A program made the position numbers and the translations under genes. A DNA stretch of 57,933 nucleotides, taken from positions 1-57,933 of IMG/VR virus record IMGVR_UViG_3300028767_000024. One strand, given 5' to 3'. Origin of the DNA: a virus. The notes under the pieces were generated by a model. The model was not told where the DNA came from and searched no databases. It saw only the letters and a list, made by a program, of their open reading frames with translations. Shown here piece by piece: positions 1 through 6,070 of the stretch; within the stretch, counting starts at the first letter, position 1; every line of letters begins with the position of its first letter.

Positions 1-131
1 ACAGGGAATCGAAGTGCTGCCACTAACACAGGGGATCAAAGTGCTGCCACTAACACAGGGTATCAAAGTGCTGCCACTAACACAGGGTCTCAAAGTGCTG
101 CCACTAACACAGGGGATCAAAGTGCTGCCAC
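1..131 (+). repeat. 27-bp in-frame tandem repeat
   Basis: A 27-bp unit built around CAAAGTGCTGCCACTAAC is repeated about 4.5 times and runs off the left edge. The copies differ mainly at the codon after GGG (GAT, TAT, TCT), so they are young or homogenised. The repeat encodes the TGxQSAATN units of the truncated gene. Confidence 0.85.
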
Positions 132-330
132 TGTTAATGGGGATGATTCGGTTGCATGTTCGATTGGATACAAAGGAACGGCAAGTGCATCACTGGGATC
201 AGCCATTGTATTGGCTGAACGAGATGATAACTATAAACTGATCACTATTAAGTCTGCCATTATTGACGGAGTAATTTTAAAGGCTAACGTATTTTACACA
301 CTGATTGATGGCGAGTTCGTTGAAGTATAA
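1..330 (+). CDS. Repeat-containing phage structural protein, 5'-truncated
   Basis: The reading frame is open from base 1 and ends with TAA at 328-330, so only the last 109 residues are in the window. The visible N-terminal part is about four and a half copies of a nine-residue repeat of the form TG-x-QSAATN, with x being D, Y or S. It then passes into a unique C-terminal domain containing SIGYKGTASASLGSA and ending in FVEV. Repeats of this kind are seen in fibre or surface proteins of Bacteroidota phages and probably form a beta-stacked rod. It is the first gene of the rightward block. The main uncertainty is how long the missing N-terminus is. A role in the virion or host surface binding is inference. 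Confidence 0.6.
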   Translation, partial: TGNRSAATNTGDQSAATNTGYQSAATNTGSQSAATNTGDQSAATVNGDDSVACSIGYKGTASASLGSAIVLAERDDNYKLITIKSAIIDGVILKANVFYTLIDGEFVEV

Positions 331-347
331 CCATTAGCATTAATTAT

Positions 348-575
348 ATGAACATTTATCAACAGATGATTATCGAGGATACCAAATGTACTCCTGAGAT
401 CGCAGTAGAACTAGAAGAGATTATGCGTAATGACATCTCCCATAGTACGCTTGATTGGCAGACCCGCAAACAATTCCGTAAGGGTTCGAAAGAAGCCAAA
501 GAGATGTACGACTTTATGAACAGTCCTGCCGGTAAAGATTACATGGACGAATTAGAAAAGGAGTACGGATTATGA
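348..575 (+). CDS. Small conserved phage protein (EIMR...STLDW type)
   Basis: A 75-residue acidic helical protein. The central segment EEIMRNDISHSTLDWQ matches a pattern I recognise in many small phage and prophage proteins of unknown function, where a helix ending in MR is followed by a serine or proline, then TLDW or TLDG. The start ATG lies 17 bases after the preceding stop. The gene overlaps the next one by four bases (ATGA), so the two are probably translationally coupled. No catalytic motif is visible. Function unknown. Confidence 0.65.
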   Translation: MNIYQQMIIEDTKCTPEIAVELEEIMRNDISHSTLDWQTRKQFRKGSKEAKEMYDFMNSPAGKDYMDELEKEYGL

Positions 576-754
576 AAGTATTGAAACAATCCGAATTATA
601 CAGACTATCCATAGAAGATAATGGATGGGCTAGAATTGATGATCTACGAATTGATGATCACAGGCTTATTGATAGTGAGCCTTTAATCAGGGAGTTATCT
701 GATATGACTTCTTATGACTTCGATGATGAATGTATGAGTTTATTTAATCTATAA
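572..754 (+). CDS. Small acidic protein of unknown function
   Basis: Sixty residues, rich in Asp and Glu, starting in an ATGA overlap with the gene before it. I do not recognise a family. The codons ATT GAT AGT GAG inside it contain one of the nine TGATAGTGA motifs (670-678) described separately. It belongs to the rightward operon of short accessory genes. Confidence 0.5.
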   Translation: MKVLKQSELYRLSIEDNGWARIDDLRIDDHRLIDSEPLIRELSDMTSYDFDDECMSLFNL

Positions 755-764
755 ATTAGTTGAT

Positions 765-986
765 ATGACAACAACGCAGAGTACTATTAACTTCATGTAT
801 TGGCTTATGAATTACAATTACGGATTCATTGCCGAGGTGTGGTCAGATGAGCCATGGTTAGCGTCACACCTAAATGAGAAATTCAAGGGTAGGACAATAC
901 TTAATTGGTTCTTTGAATTGGATACTGACAATAAGCGCAAGTTGGTAAATTGGGTAAACGAAAATTATTCAGGAGGAATTTTTTAA
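765..986 (+). CDS. Small aromatic-rich protein of unknown function
   Basis: Seventy-three residues with many Trp, Tyr and Phe (for example WLMNYNYGFIAEVW) and no signal peptide. The gene sits ten bases after the preceding stop. Its TAA shares one base with the ATG of the next gene, which shows tight operon packing. No family recognised. Confidence 0.5.
   Translation: MTTTQSTINFMYWLMNYNYGFIAEVWSDEPWLASHLNEKFKGRTILNWFFELDTDNKRKLVNWVNENYSGGIF
971..985 (+). promoter_or_regulatory. Strong Shine-Dalgarno deciding the start at 986
   Basis: AGGAGGAATT lies about ten bases before the ATG at 986-988, inside the end of the previous gene. It is the clearest ribosome binding site in the window and shows that the HTH protein starts at 986, not at an upstream in-frame start at 950. 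Confidence 0.7.
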
Positions 987-1282
987 TGAAACAGACTAAA
1001 TTAAGCCCAAATCAGGATCGACGATGCAAGTTGTCGCCCGAGGACAAGCAAACTATCATCTCTTTAAAAGGATCGCTTACAACGGCTCAGATTGCCAAAC
1101 AGTTCGGGGTAAGCTGGAATTCAATTTACTTCTTGCTCAATCCCGATAAACTTGCAGAGAGCAGGGCTAAGTCGCAAGAGAAGGGCGGAATCAAACGCTA
1201 TTACGACAAAGACAAGCAGATCGCCAGGAATAAAGCGACTGCCGAGTATAAACAACAATTAAAATCGGAGGGTAAATTATGA
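986..1282 (+). CDS. Helix-turn-helix DNA-binding protein
   Basis: A 98-residue protein. Residues about 20-50 form a resolvase/Hin-type helix-turn-helix: LSPEDKQTIISLKG, then TTAQIAKQFGVSWNSIYFLL with the AQIAKQFGVS turn. The C-terminal part is a lysine-rich helix containing RYYDKDKQIARNKATAEYKQ. Small phage HTH proteins with this pattern plus a charged tail are common and are usually unannotated regulators. The start is set by an AGGAGG site. The stop overlaps the next ATG by four bases. DNA binding is well supported by the motif, but the target and whether it activates or represses are unknown. Confidence 0.7.
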   Translation: MKQTKLSPNQDRRCKLSPEDKQTIISLKGSLTTAQIAKQFGVSWNSIYFLLNPDKLAESRAKSQEKGGIKRYYDKDKQIARNKATAEYKQQLKSEGKL

Positions 1283-1608
1283 ACAAGCACAAATTTACAT
1301 CAGGAGAATGGATTAACGGATGGGGTTATGGATTAACCGGCCCAACATGTCCGTGGCAGCCAACAGTAGATGATAACAGAGCATATATCCCTATATCAGT
1401 AGGAAAATCTGCGATTGCTATTGTAGTTCAGCCGGAGAGTAATTCCTTGGATGAGATGAAGGCAAATGCAAAATTAATCTGTAATGCGCCTCTTTTATTG
1501 GACGCATTATTTGAGGCGATTGATCAGCTTGAATCATGGAATCCTGAATCGGAAGATACGTTTACTATGAAAAGAATTCGTGAAACCATTCAAAAAGCAA
1601 CATCATGA
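1279..1608 (+). CDS. Conserved phage accessory protein (ANAKLICNAPLLLDAL family)
   Basis: The 109-residue protein opens with HKFTSGEWINGWGYG, and its middle carries EMKANAKLICNAPLLLDALFEA. This is the hallmark of a widespread phage/prophage family of the form HTPGPWxV...ANARLIAAAPELLEAL, whose function is unknown. ATGA overlaps at both ends place it inside a coupled run of genes. No membrane segment or signal peptide is visible. Confidence 0.7.
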   Translation: MNKHKFTSGEWINGWGYGLTGPTCPWQPTVDDNRAYIPISVGKSAIAIVVQPESNSLDEMKANAKLICNAPLLLDALFEAIDQLESWNPESEDTFTMKRIRETIQKATS

Positions 1609-1799
1609 ATATTAAATTAGGATCCCAAGTAAAGTTTATTCATCCATTCAAAGATGAAGTAAACAAAGATGGGTCGTTTCTTACTTACACAGTGATTGAA
1701 ATTGAGCCCGAAACGAACTGGTGCCGGATACAGGCCAACGTACCGATGAAAATTAAGCCAAGTCAGGTTGCTAATATTAGTGATCTTGAATTGGTATGA
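1605..1799 (+). CDS. Small beta-rich protein of unknown function
   Basis: Sixty-four residues. Alternating hydrophobic strands (KLGSQVKFIHPF, YTVIEIEPE, WCRIQANVP) suggest a small beta-barrel such as an SH3- or OB-like fold, which is inference only. It starts in an ATGA overlap with the upstream gene and is the last gene of that coupled run. The following 33 bases are non-coding. Confidence 0.5.
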   Translation: MNIKLGSQVKFIHPFKDEVNKDGSFLTYTVIEIEPETNWCRIQANVPMKIKPSQVANISDLELV

Positions 1800-1832
1800 A
1801 TTGATAGTGAATCAACATAACAACCCAACACA

Positions 1833-2063
1833 ATGAAAAAGTTAATTATAATACTCGTTTTAATGCTTGGTGTGCTCACATCTCAGGCAGGAATCAAAGT
1901 AAGACACAGTAAGTCTCACGTAGTTCACAAGACTGCAAATAAGATCAGATATTACAAACGCCATCACCAGAATCATATCTTTCAGAGGTATCTGCAAACT
2001 TACCATCCCCACAAGGGAATTTTATCAACAACTTTTCAGCCAAAGGGACAAAGAATATTTTAG
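1833..2063 (+). CDS. Exported basic, His-rich small protein
   Basis: Seventy-six residues. Residues 1-19 form a classic Sec signal peptide: MKK, a hydrophobic run LIIILVLMLGVL, and a small-residue cleavage site TSQAG. The mature part, about 57 residues, is very basic and carries many His and Tyr residues (HSKSHVVHKT, YYKRHHQNH). Such a peptide would act in the periplasm or at the envelope, so possible roles include superinfection exclusion or envelope disturbance. No family is recognised and the role is not established. One TGATAGTGA motif lies in the gap just upstream (1802-1810). Confidence 0.6.
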   Translation: MKKLIIILVLMLGVLTSQAGIKVRHSKSHVVHKTANKIRYYKRHHQNHIFQRYLQTYHPHKGILSTTFQPKGQRIF

Positions 2064-2088
2064 TTATTAACAATTAATAAACACAAAC

Positions 2089-2499
2089 ATGAAAAACGAA
2101 TCAGTAATTGTAAAAGAAATCTGTTATCACGGCAATGAGTATTCAGATGCCCCAAATACAGTAGTATTGTCTTTTAATGCAAACAGCGTTGATCGTATTG
2201 CCCACGTAATGTCATTACTTGAGCACAATAAAGAGAAGCTAATAATTAACTCCATTCGTATTGATGCCTGTCCTTATTCCTTATGGCTTGAATACGATAA
2301 GGATAATTCCGAAACAGAAAACATTGATGCTGCTGATTGGAGAGATGATGGCGGACAGTTTATCATTACTTCGTACGGAATTTACTTTTACTCTCAATCC
2401 AAATGGGATGCATCTGATCAAATCAAGTCTGATTCAATATCCTTTGAAGAAATCATGGAAGGATTTAAAGAAGATTTGATTCCGGCTATTGGAAATTAA
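2089..2499 (+). CDS. Hypothetical acidic protein, 136 aa
   Basis: A soluble 136-residue protein beginning MKNESVIVKEICYHG, with mixed alpha/beta character, several Trp and Tyr residues and a helical C-terminus (SFEEIMEGFKEDLIPAIGN). I recognise no family. The -33 box of the promoter at 2488-2518 lies within its last codons, so the gene ends where a new transcription unit begins. Confidence 0.55.
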   Translation: MKNESVIVKEICYHGNEYSDAPNTVVLSFNANSVDRIAHVMSLLEHNKEKLIINSIRIDACPYSLWLEYDKDNSETENIDAADWRDDGGQFIITSYGIYFYSQSKWDASDQIKSDSISFEEIMEGFKEDLIPAIGN

Positions 2500-2518
2500 A
2501 AATACTTATTTATATTTG
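2488..2518 (+). promoter_or_regulatory. Bacteroidota-type promoter (ATTG-N19-TATATTTG)
   Basis: ATTG at 2488-2491 is followed by exactly 19 bases and then TATATTTG at 2511-2518, matching the known Bacteroides consensus TTTG-N19-TAnnTTTG. Transcription would begin near 2525 and run into the structured region at 2.5-2.95 kb. Confidence 0.7.
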
Positions 2519-2524
2519 TCCTGT

Positions 2525-2654
2525 CGTTTGGAAGCGGCCTTTAAATAAACGGAGATTATGAATTCATGTTTTGCACATACGATTTTTTGTGAATCATGCT
2601 CGGTCATGTCTCCGTCTATAAACCATCAGGACTTCCAATTCCCTGATGGTTTTT
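2525..2654 (+). ncRNA. Candidate 130-nt small RNA or attenuator
   Basis: This segment is bounded by a consensus promoter (2488-2518) and an intrinsic terminator (2621-2654), so it should yield an RNA of about 130 nt. An internal pairing joins CGGAGA (2550-2555) to TCTCCG (2610-2615), which would bury the GGAG in front of a short ATG-initiated ORF at 2558. That layout fits either a stand-alone regulatory RNA or a leader-peptide attenuator for the genes downstream. No known RNA family was recognised. Confidence 0.5.
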
Positions 2655-2674
2655 CATTTTATAATAGGCGATAG
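2558..2674 (+). CDS. Possible 38-aa leader peptide
   Basis: ATG at 2558 is preceded by GGAGATT, one of the few good Shine-Dalgarno sites here, and opens a 38-codon frame rich in Cys and Ser (CFAHTIFCESCS near its start) that ends at TAG 2672-2674. The frame runs straight through the terminator hairpin, which would be odd for an ordinary gene but normal for an attenuator leader peptide. It may equally be a chance frame. Confidence 0.3.
   Translation: MNSCFAHTIFCESCSVMSPSINHQDFQFPDGFSFYNRR
2621..2654 (+). terminator. Rho-independent terminator
   Basis: AACCATCAGG (2621-2630) pairs perfectly with CCTGATGGTT (2642-2651), with an 11-base loop and a following TTTTC run. It is oriented for rightward transcription. 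Confidence 0.8.
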
Positions 2675-2935
2675 GACAAGGGATTCTCACGAAGGTTAGG
2701 GGCTTATCGTAACATTACCGAAACCAAGGGAGGCGCAATCGGTACACCGGGACAAAGAGAGGAGGTGGCGTCAACGACTGTATGAAGTCAAAAGTTGCTC
2801 TCAAATTCGTTAAGCTCATACTGCGACGATGTAAGATGACGGGGACTGGCTCCACAAGCCTGTTGATTTGATTCTTGCAGTCCTAACCATTAACGATGAG
2901 TTTTTGGTTAGGAAGAACTAACTGTAAGAATCAAA
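2655..2935 (+). ncRNA. Candidate multi-stem structured RNA
   Basis: No convincing ORF exists here, but pairing is dense. CGATA (2669-2673) can pair with TATCG (2705-2709). TACCG can pair with CGGTA around 2717-2743. GAGAG (2757-2761) pairs with CTCTC (2798-2802), enclosing CAAC+GACT (2772-2779) with AGTC (2786-2789) and GTTG (2794-2797). A long closing hairpin joins GATTCTTGCAG (2870-2880) to CTGTAAGAATC (2922-2932) with one G-U pair, and nests CCTAACCA (2882-2889) with TGGTTAGG (2905-2912). It is more G-rich than its surroundings. It could be a large phage ncRNA or a leader, and I could not match it to tmRNA, RNase P or a group I intron core. Confidence 0.5.
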
Positions 2936-3026
2936 AAAACTCCACCAAAGCCTGTTAAAACTTCTATTAACTAATACAATAATTAACAACTAATTAAATA
3001 ATATTTAATACTAACTATTAATAATC

Positions 3027-3239
3027 ATGAATCAATACAACGTAATTTATTTAAAGCATGATCAAAAGTCTGATTCATGCATTGTAACTGCTAACCGCAA
3101 ATCTAAAGCAACTTCTCTCGTTCTATCTCAGGTTAAAGATGTTGAAAGGATACTTAGTGCAACCAGAGTGGAGAGGCAGTATTCCTCATTCGATATAAAC
3201 AAATTACTGTATTCAGGATTAAATACGCAAACTGCATGA
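3027..3239 (+). CDS. Small protein of unknown function
   Basis: Seventy residues, soluble, with two predicted strands followed by a helix (KATSLVLSQVKDVERILSATRVE). It is the first protein gene after the RNA-rich leader and overlaps the next gene by an ATGA, so they form a unit. No family recognised. Confidence 0.5.
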   Translation: MNQYNVIYLKHDQKSDSCIVTANRKSKATSLVLSQVKDVERILSATRVERQYSSFDINKLLYSGLNTQTA

Positions 3240-3619
3240 AACCTAGCGTAGTCAAACTCCTCCATATTTCCCTTTCCGTTTGCCCGGATCGACAATTTAT
3301 TATCCTAGGTCAAATTCAAAGTATTGAGCGCTTATTAAAGGTAACCAATACAAAGATCAGGGTAGTAGACAGAACCAAGAGTGAGGATAACGTATCTGTA
3401 TTCAGGGTAGTATTCCGGGATGAGATCAAGAGTCTATTCGACCGCATCTGTTCTGTTCAGGACTTGCTTCATATCTCTGGAAATTTAACGACTGATAGTG
3501 AATCGAATATTGAACTGGATGCAAAATACTTCTTAGCCTTTGACGGGTTAAAGAATGTATTTGATACCTCTGTTACAGCCATACCAACGGATGAATTTGA
3601 TCCTACGAGGGCTTATTAA
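3236..3619 (+). CDS. Hypothetical protein, 127 aa
   Basis: A 127-residue soluble protein, translationally coupled by ATGA overlap to the gene before it. A mixed alpha/beta pattern is visible (LLKVTNTKIRVVDRTKSE, then FRVVFRDEIKSLFDRICSVQDLL), but no recognisable motif. The TGATAGTGA motif at 3493-3501 falls inside and encodes part of TDSES. Function unknown. Confidence 0.5.
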   Translation: MKPSVVKLLHISLSVCPDRQFIILGQIQSIERLLKVTNTKIRVVDRTKSEDNVSVFRVVFRDEIKSLFDRICSVQDLLHISGNLTTDSESNIELDAKYFLAFDGLKNVFDTSVTAIPTDEFDPTRAY

Positions 3620-3671
3620 TTCACATTTAATCCCTGTTGAAATAGTATGTATAACCAAATACATATAAATT

Positions 3672-3956
3672 ATGAATCCAATATTACAAATACCAAACAT
3701 TACTAATCCGCTGGGAAAACATTGGCAGCAACCTGTAAAATCTAAAATCCTATTAGACGAGCATAATGCAGTTATGTCAGAATCCACGCTAAAGCAATTA
3801 CTCGAATATTCTGCATCAAGACCAACAGGCTTATATGCAGGAAAGATGTGGAGATCAGTTGATACGAAAGGGATTAACGCTCTACATTTCTGTTTTGAAC
3901 TTCCAGAAGATCCTGGAGCCGTATATATTCGTTCGCTGCCCATTTTAATACTGTAA
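3672..3956 (+). CDS. Hypothetical protein, 94 aa
   Basis: Ninety-four residues opening MNPILQIPNITNPLGKHWQQP. LDEHNAVMSESTLKQLLEYS fits a helix pair, and the C-terminus is hydrophobic and beta-like (AVYIRSLPILIL). LGKHWQQP followed by a helix with LKQLLEYS recalls small phage proteins of unknown function. It follows a 52-base gap, and the next gene starts five bases after its stop. Confidence 0.5.
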   Translation: MNPILQIPNITNPLGKHWQQPVKSKILLDEHNAVMSESTLKQLLEYSASRPTGLYAGKMWRSVDTKGINALHFCFELPEDPGAVYIRSLPILIL

Positions 3957-3960
3957 GAAT

Positions 3961-4218
3961 ATGGCTTTACTATCAGACGATCAGGACATACAGATAGCAT
4001 TATTCAGAATTGAAACAGGTGGGAATGGGGATTACTACCCACAGATATTTTATAAGGATTCAGAGGGTTTAAATCATACGGTTGGCGTGAGAATAGCCAT
4101 GAGTGGCGGTAATGCTCCCACTGATGTAAAACTTGCCGTTGCTGATCTTTATAGAGCCTTAGAAAAGCATGGACTAAACGAACATCCTATTAACGAACCC
4201 GAAAAATGGGATCTTTAA
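3961..4218 (+). CDS. Hypothetical protein, 85 aa
   Basis: Eighty-five residues, acidic, with no signal or membrane segment. A Gly/Tyr-rich middle (GGNGDYYPQIFYKDSEG) precedes a C-terminal helix (AVADLYRALEKHGL). It sits between two short genes in the rightward block. No family recognised. Confidence 0.5.
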   Translation: MALLSDDQDIQIALFRIETGGNGDYYPQIFYKDSEGLNHTVGVRIAMSGGNAPTDVKLAVADLYRALEKHGLNEHPINEPEKWDL

Positions 4219-4271
4219 AAAGGTTCACCTTGAGTGAGTATTTGGACCAAATTAACATTAAAATTAAAATC

Positions 4272-4490
4272 ATGTCAAGAAACACAGACCCTTTTGCACC
4301 GTGGAATAATCCGATGTACGAAAACGATCCGTTAGCGGCTCACAACAATCCTATGTATAAGGATGACCCATTTAAGCCGTGGAATGAACCTTTTGGATCA
4401 GTGAACGACCTTAACCGAGAAGAGAAATCTTCTTATGGAATAAGGCGAAATTATAGAGATAATTTAGAGGAAGAAGATTACGATTATTAA
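4272..4490 (+). CDS. DPFAPWNNPMY-repeat phage protein
   Basis: Seventy-two residues made largely of three copies of a 15-16-residue unit of the form DPFAPWNNPMYxxDP (first copy DPFAPWNNPMYENDP, second DPLAAHNNPMYKDDP, third DPFKPWNEPFG), followed by an acidic, arginine-containing tail. Proteins with PWNxP units occur in unrelated phages and are of unknown function. The ATG at 4272 is chosen over an upstream in-frame ATG at 4206 because the upstream one overlaps the preceding gene and the repeats begin right after 4272. Confidence 0.6.
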   Translation: MSRNTDPFAPWNNPMYENDPLAAHNNPMYKDDPFKPWNEPFGSVNDLNREEKSSYGIRRNYRDNLEEEDYDY

Positions 4491-4506
4491 CATTAAAACA
4501 AAAATC

Positions 4507-4644
4507 ATGGGGGAAATTAGAAATGAATTAAAACAGGCGTTTAAAGAAGATCCTTGGATAATGATTAAGCTGACGTTGCAGATAATCTTTGTTCTTGGGC
4601 TTAGTGTGGGTATTATTGTGCTTGCAGCCTGCTTAGGAGATTAG
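4507..4644 (+). CDS. Small single-pass membrane protein
   Basis: A 45-residue protein. A charged N-terminus (MGEIRNELKQAFKED) is followed by one hydrophobic segment of about 22 residues (IIFVLGLSVGIIVLAACLG) and a terminal Asp. The gene starts 17 bases after the preceding stop. A small membrane protein next to accessory phage genes could be an exclusion or lysis accessory factor, but nothing in the sequence settles this. Confidence 0.55.
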   Translation: MGEIRNELKQAFKEDPWIMIKLTLQIIFVLGLSVGIIVLAACLGD

Positions 4645-4667
4645 TAATAACCAATAATTAACAAGTT

Positions 4668-4898
4668 ATGAACAAGAAAGAAATCAAACAAATTGAAGAA
4701 GCAAAAGAGTTGATCGAACAGGCTTCGGCTATTATCGATGAGTTAAAGTGCACAAGAGAAAGTTATGCCGAAGAACGTTCCGAGAAATGGGCTGATTCAG
4801 ATGCAGGTCAGGAGTACGTTGATCAGACAGAACGGCCTGAAGGACTGTATGAATCGATCGTAGAGTTAAGCGAACAGTTTGACGAGTTTATATCATGA
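4668..4898 (+). CDS. Acidic helical protein, 76 aa
   Basis: Seventy-six residues, strongly acidic and predicted to be almost all helix (KEIKQIEEAKELIEQASAII, then YESIVELSEQFDEFIS). It ends in an ATGA overlap with the methyltransferase-like gene and is probably co-translated with it. It could be a partner of that enzyme or a nucleic-acid mimic, and neither can be shown from sequence. Confidence 0.5.
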   Translation: MNKKEIKQIEEAKELIEQASAIIDELKCTRESYAEERSEKWADSDAGQEYVDQTERPEGLYESIVELSEQFDEFIS

Positions 4899-5557
4899 GA
4901 ATGCTACGCGGAATCATAGGTTGTGAAGAATCACAGACAGTATGTAAGGCATTTAGAGCGTTAGGGCACGAAGTTTACAGTTGTGATTTACAGCCATGTT
5001 CGGGAGGAGAACCTCAGTGGCATATTCAGGACGATATTCTTAATCACCTGAATGACGGATGGGACTTTGCCATTTTCCATCCCGATTGCACTTTCTTAAC
5101 TGTGTCCGGTAATAAGTGGTTCACTCCTCAGCCAAATAGAGTATCTGGTAAATTAGTTGGACAGGATAGAGTGGATGCAAGGGATAAGGCAGTAGAATTC
5201 TTTATGAAGCTAATAAATGCCCCGATACAGCACATCGCAGTAGAGAATCCTATTGGCGTCATGAGCACGCTTTACCGCAAGCCCGACCAAATTATTAACC
5301 CATTTCAGTTCGGTCATCCTGAGCCAAAGAAAACGTGTCTGTGGCTAAAGAATCTTCCATTACTTACGCCTACTAAAATTGTGGAACCGGAATGGTTTAC
5401 AACTAAGTCTGGTAAGAGGATGCCTACCTGGTCACATAAACCTTCTCCTTCTCCCGAAAGACAAAAGATGAGGTCGGTTACTTTCCAAGGAATTGCTGAT
5501 GCCATGGCAAAGCAATATAGCGAATACTTAATCAACTACTATGAGACGCCACAGTAA
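4895..5557 (+). CDS. DNA C5-methyltransferase-like protein
   Basis: A 220-residue Rossmann-like protein. Residues 5-35 hold a SAM-binding-like start (GIIGCEESQTVCKAFRALGHEVYSCDL), with the acidic residue at the end of strand 2. WDFAIFHPDCTFLTVSG occupies the place of the PCQ catalytic loop as PDCT, and IAVENPIGV corresponds to the ENV/ENP motif. Phage proteins of this type are usually annotated as DNA cytosine methylases or left hypothetical. It is shorter than classical C5-MTases and lacks an obvious target-recognition domain. It would modify phage or host DNA, for instance to evade restriction. The start overlaps the preceding gene by ATGA. Confidence 0.6.
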   Translation: MRMLRGIIGCEESQTVCKAFRALGHEVYSCDLQPCSGGEPQWHIQDDILNHLNDGWDFAIFHPDCTFLTVSGNKWFTPQPNRVSGKLVGQDRVDARDKAVEFFMKLINAPIQHIAVENPIGVMSTLYRKPDQIINPFQFGHPEPKKTCLWLKNLPLLTPTKIVEPEWFTTKSGKRMPTWSHKPSPSPERQKMRSVTFQGIADAMAKQYSEYLINYYETPQ

Positions 5558-5711
5558 TCACTCAAGGTATCCGGTATTCTCGTTAATGTTTATGATCGCC
5601 TTTATCCTGCTACTATTCTTCATTAGTTGCAGGTCATTTCAAAGCATGGAGCAGTATAAGAATTACGAGAAGGATCATCACAGAATCAGACCGGCGCATG
5701 TAGTTAAATGA
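5541..5711 (+). CDS. Small lipoprotein-like membrane protein
   Basis: Fifty-six residues. A basic N-terminus is followed by a hydrophobic run (LMFMIAFILLLFFISC) that ends in a lipobox-like ISC at about residue 31, then a charged 25-residue tail (SFQSMEQYKNYEKDHHR). It overlaps the 3' end of the methyltransferase gene by 17 bases in another frame. A short lipoprotein with a charged tail is the shape of an o-spanin or a surface-exclusion lipoprotein, but this is inference. It is the last gene of the rightward block. Confidence 0.5.
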   Translation: MRRHSNHSRYPVFSLMFMIAFILLLFFISCRSFQSMEQYKNYEKDHHRIRPAHVVK

Positions 5712-5713
5712 AA

Positions 5714-5754
5714 TAAGAAAAACCCGATTCGACATTTCGAGCTTTTCTTTCAAA
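5714..5754. terminator. Possible bidirectional terminator between convergent genes
   Basis: Rightward and leftward gene blocks converge here with only 71 bases between stops. AAGAAAA (5716-5722) and TTTTCTT (5744-5750) can pair around an inner TCGA/TCGA stem, giving A/T-flanked imperfect hairpins on both strands. The pairing is weak, so confidence is low. Confidence 0.35.
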
Positions 5755-5782
5755 CAACTAATTTCAATCATGAAATACAAAA

Positions 5783-5995
5783 CTATTTTTCGACGAACAA
5801 CTCTTTTGTCGGATCAGGCTCGGTTATCGTAACCTTTGTTTCCATTGCCCGGCATAGCGTGAAATATCTTTTGAATAATTCGGGATTTTGATCTACCAAG
5901 TATTTGATCATGTCCGCAATGTCTTCCTTGGACATATAGCCGAAATCGGGTTGCTTAACTTCTTCTTTTGTTTGAACTGTGTCTTTCTTTGCCAT
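5783..5995 (-). CDS. Small phage protein, 70 aa
   Basis: Seventy residues. A lysine-rich start (MAKKDTVQTKEEVKQ) is followed by helices (SKEDIADMIKYLVDQNPELFKRYFTL) and a short beta tail. It is the last leftward gene before the convergence with the rightward block. A -7-like element TATCTTTG lies 37 bases upstream, so it may have its own promoter. Function unknown. Confidence 0.5.
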   Translation of the reverse strand: MAKKDTVQTKEEVKQPDFGYMSKEDIADMIKYLVDQNPELFKRYFTLCRAMETKVTITEPDPTKELFVEK

Positions 5996-6031
5996 TGGAT
6001 TAAGTTTAAAGGATTACTTTTAAGTATGGAG

Positions 6032-6039
6032 CAAAGATA
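6032..6039 (-). promoter_or_regulatory. Weak promoter (-7 box TATCTTTG)
   Basis: On the minus strand TATCTTTG fits TAnnTTTG and lies 37 bases before the ATG at 5995. The position 19 bases further upstream does not carry TTG. It overlaps the TCACTATCA sequence, the complement of the TGATAGTGA motif at 6059-6067. Only half of the consensus is met. Confidence 0.3.
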
Positions 6040-6070
6040 ATATATTTTACTTATATATTGATAGTGAATT

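Noticed and set aside
14-241. Protein in the +2 frame over the left-edge repeats
   Set aside because: The frame-1 reading (TGxQSAATN repeats followed by a normal C-terminal domain) is the real gene. The other frame is a by-product of the 27-bp repeat.
2261-2479. Second protein inside the 136-residue gene
   Set aside because: It lies wholly within another gene in a different frame, with no ribosome site or family pattern.
2655-2935. tmRNA, RNase P RNA or group I intron
   Set aside because: None of the conserved core sequences (tmRNA acceptor ends, GAGGAAAGTCC-like RNase P core, group I P7 pairing) was found. Left as an unknown structured RNA.
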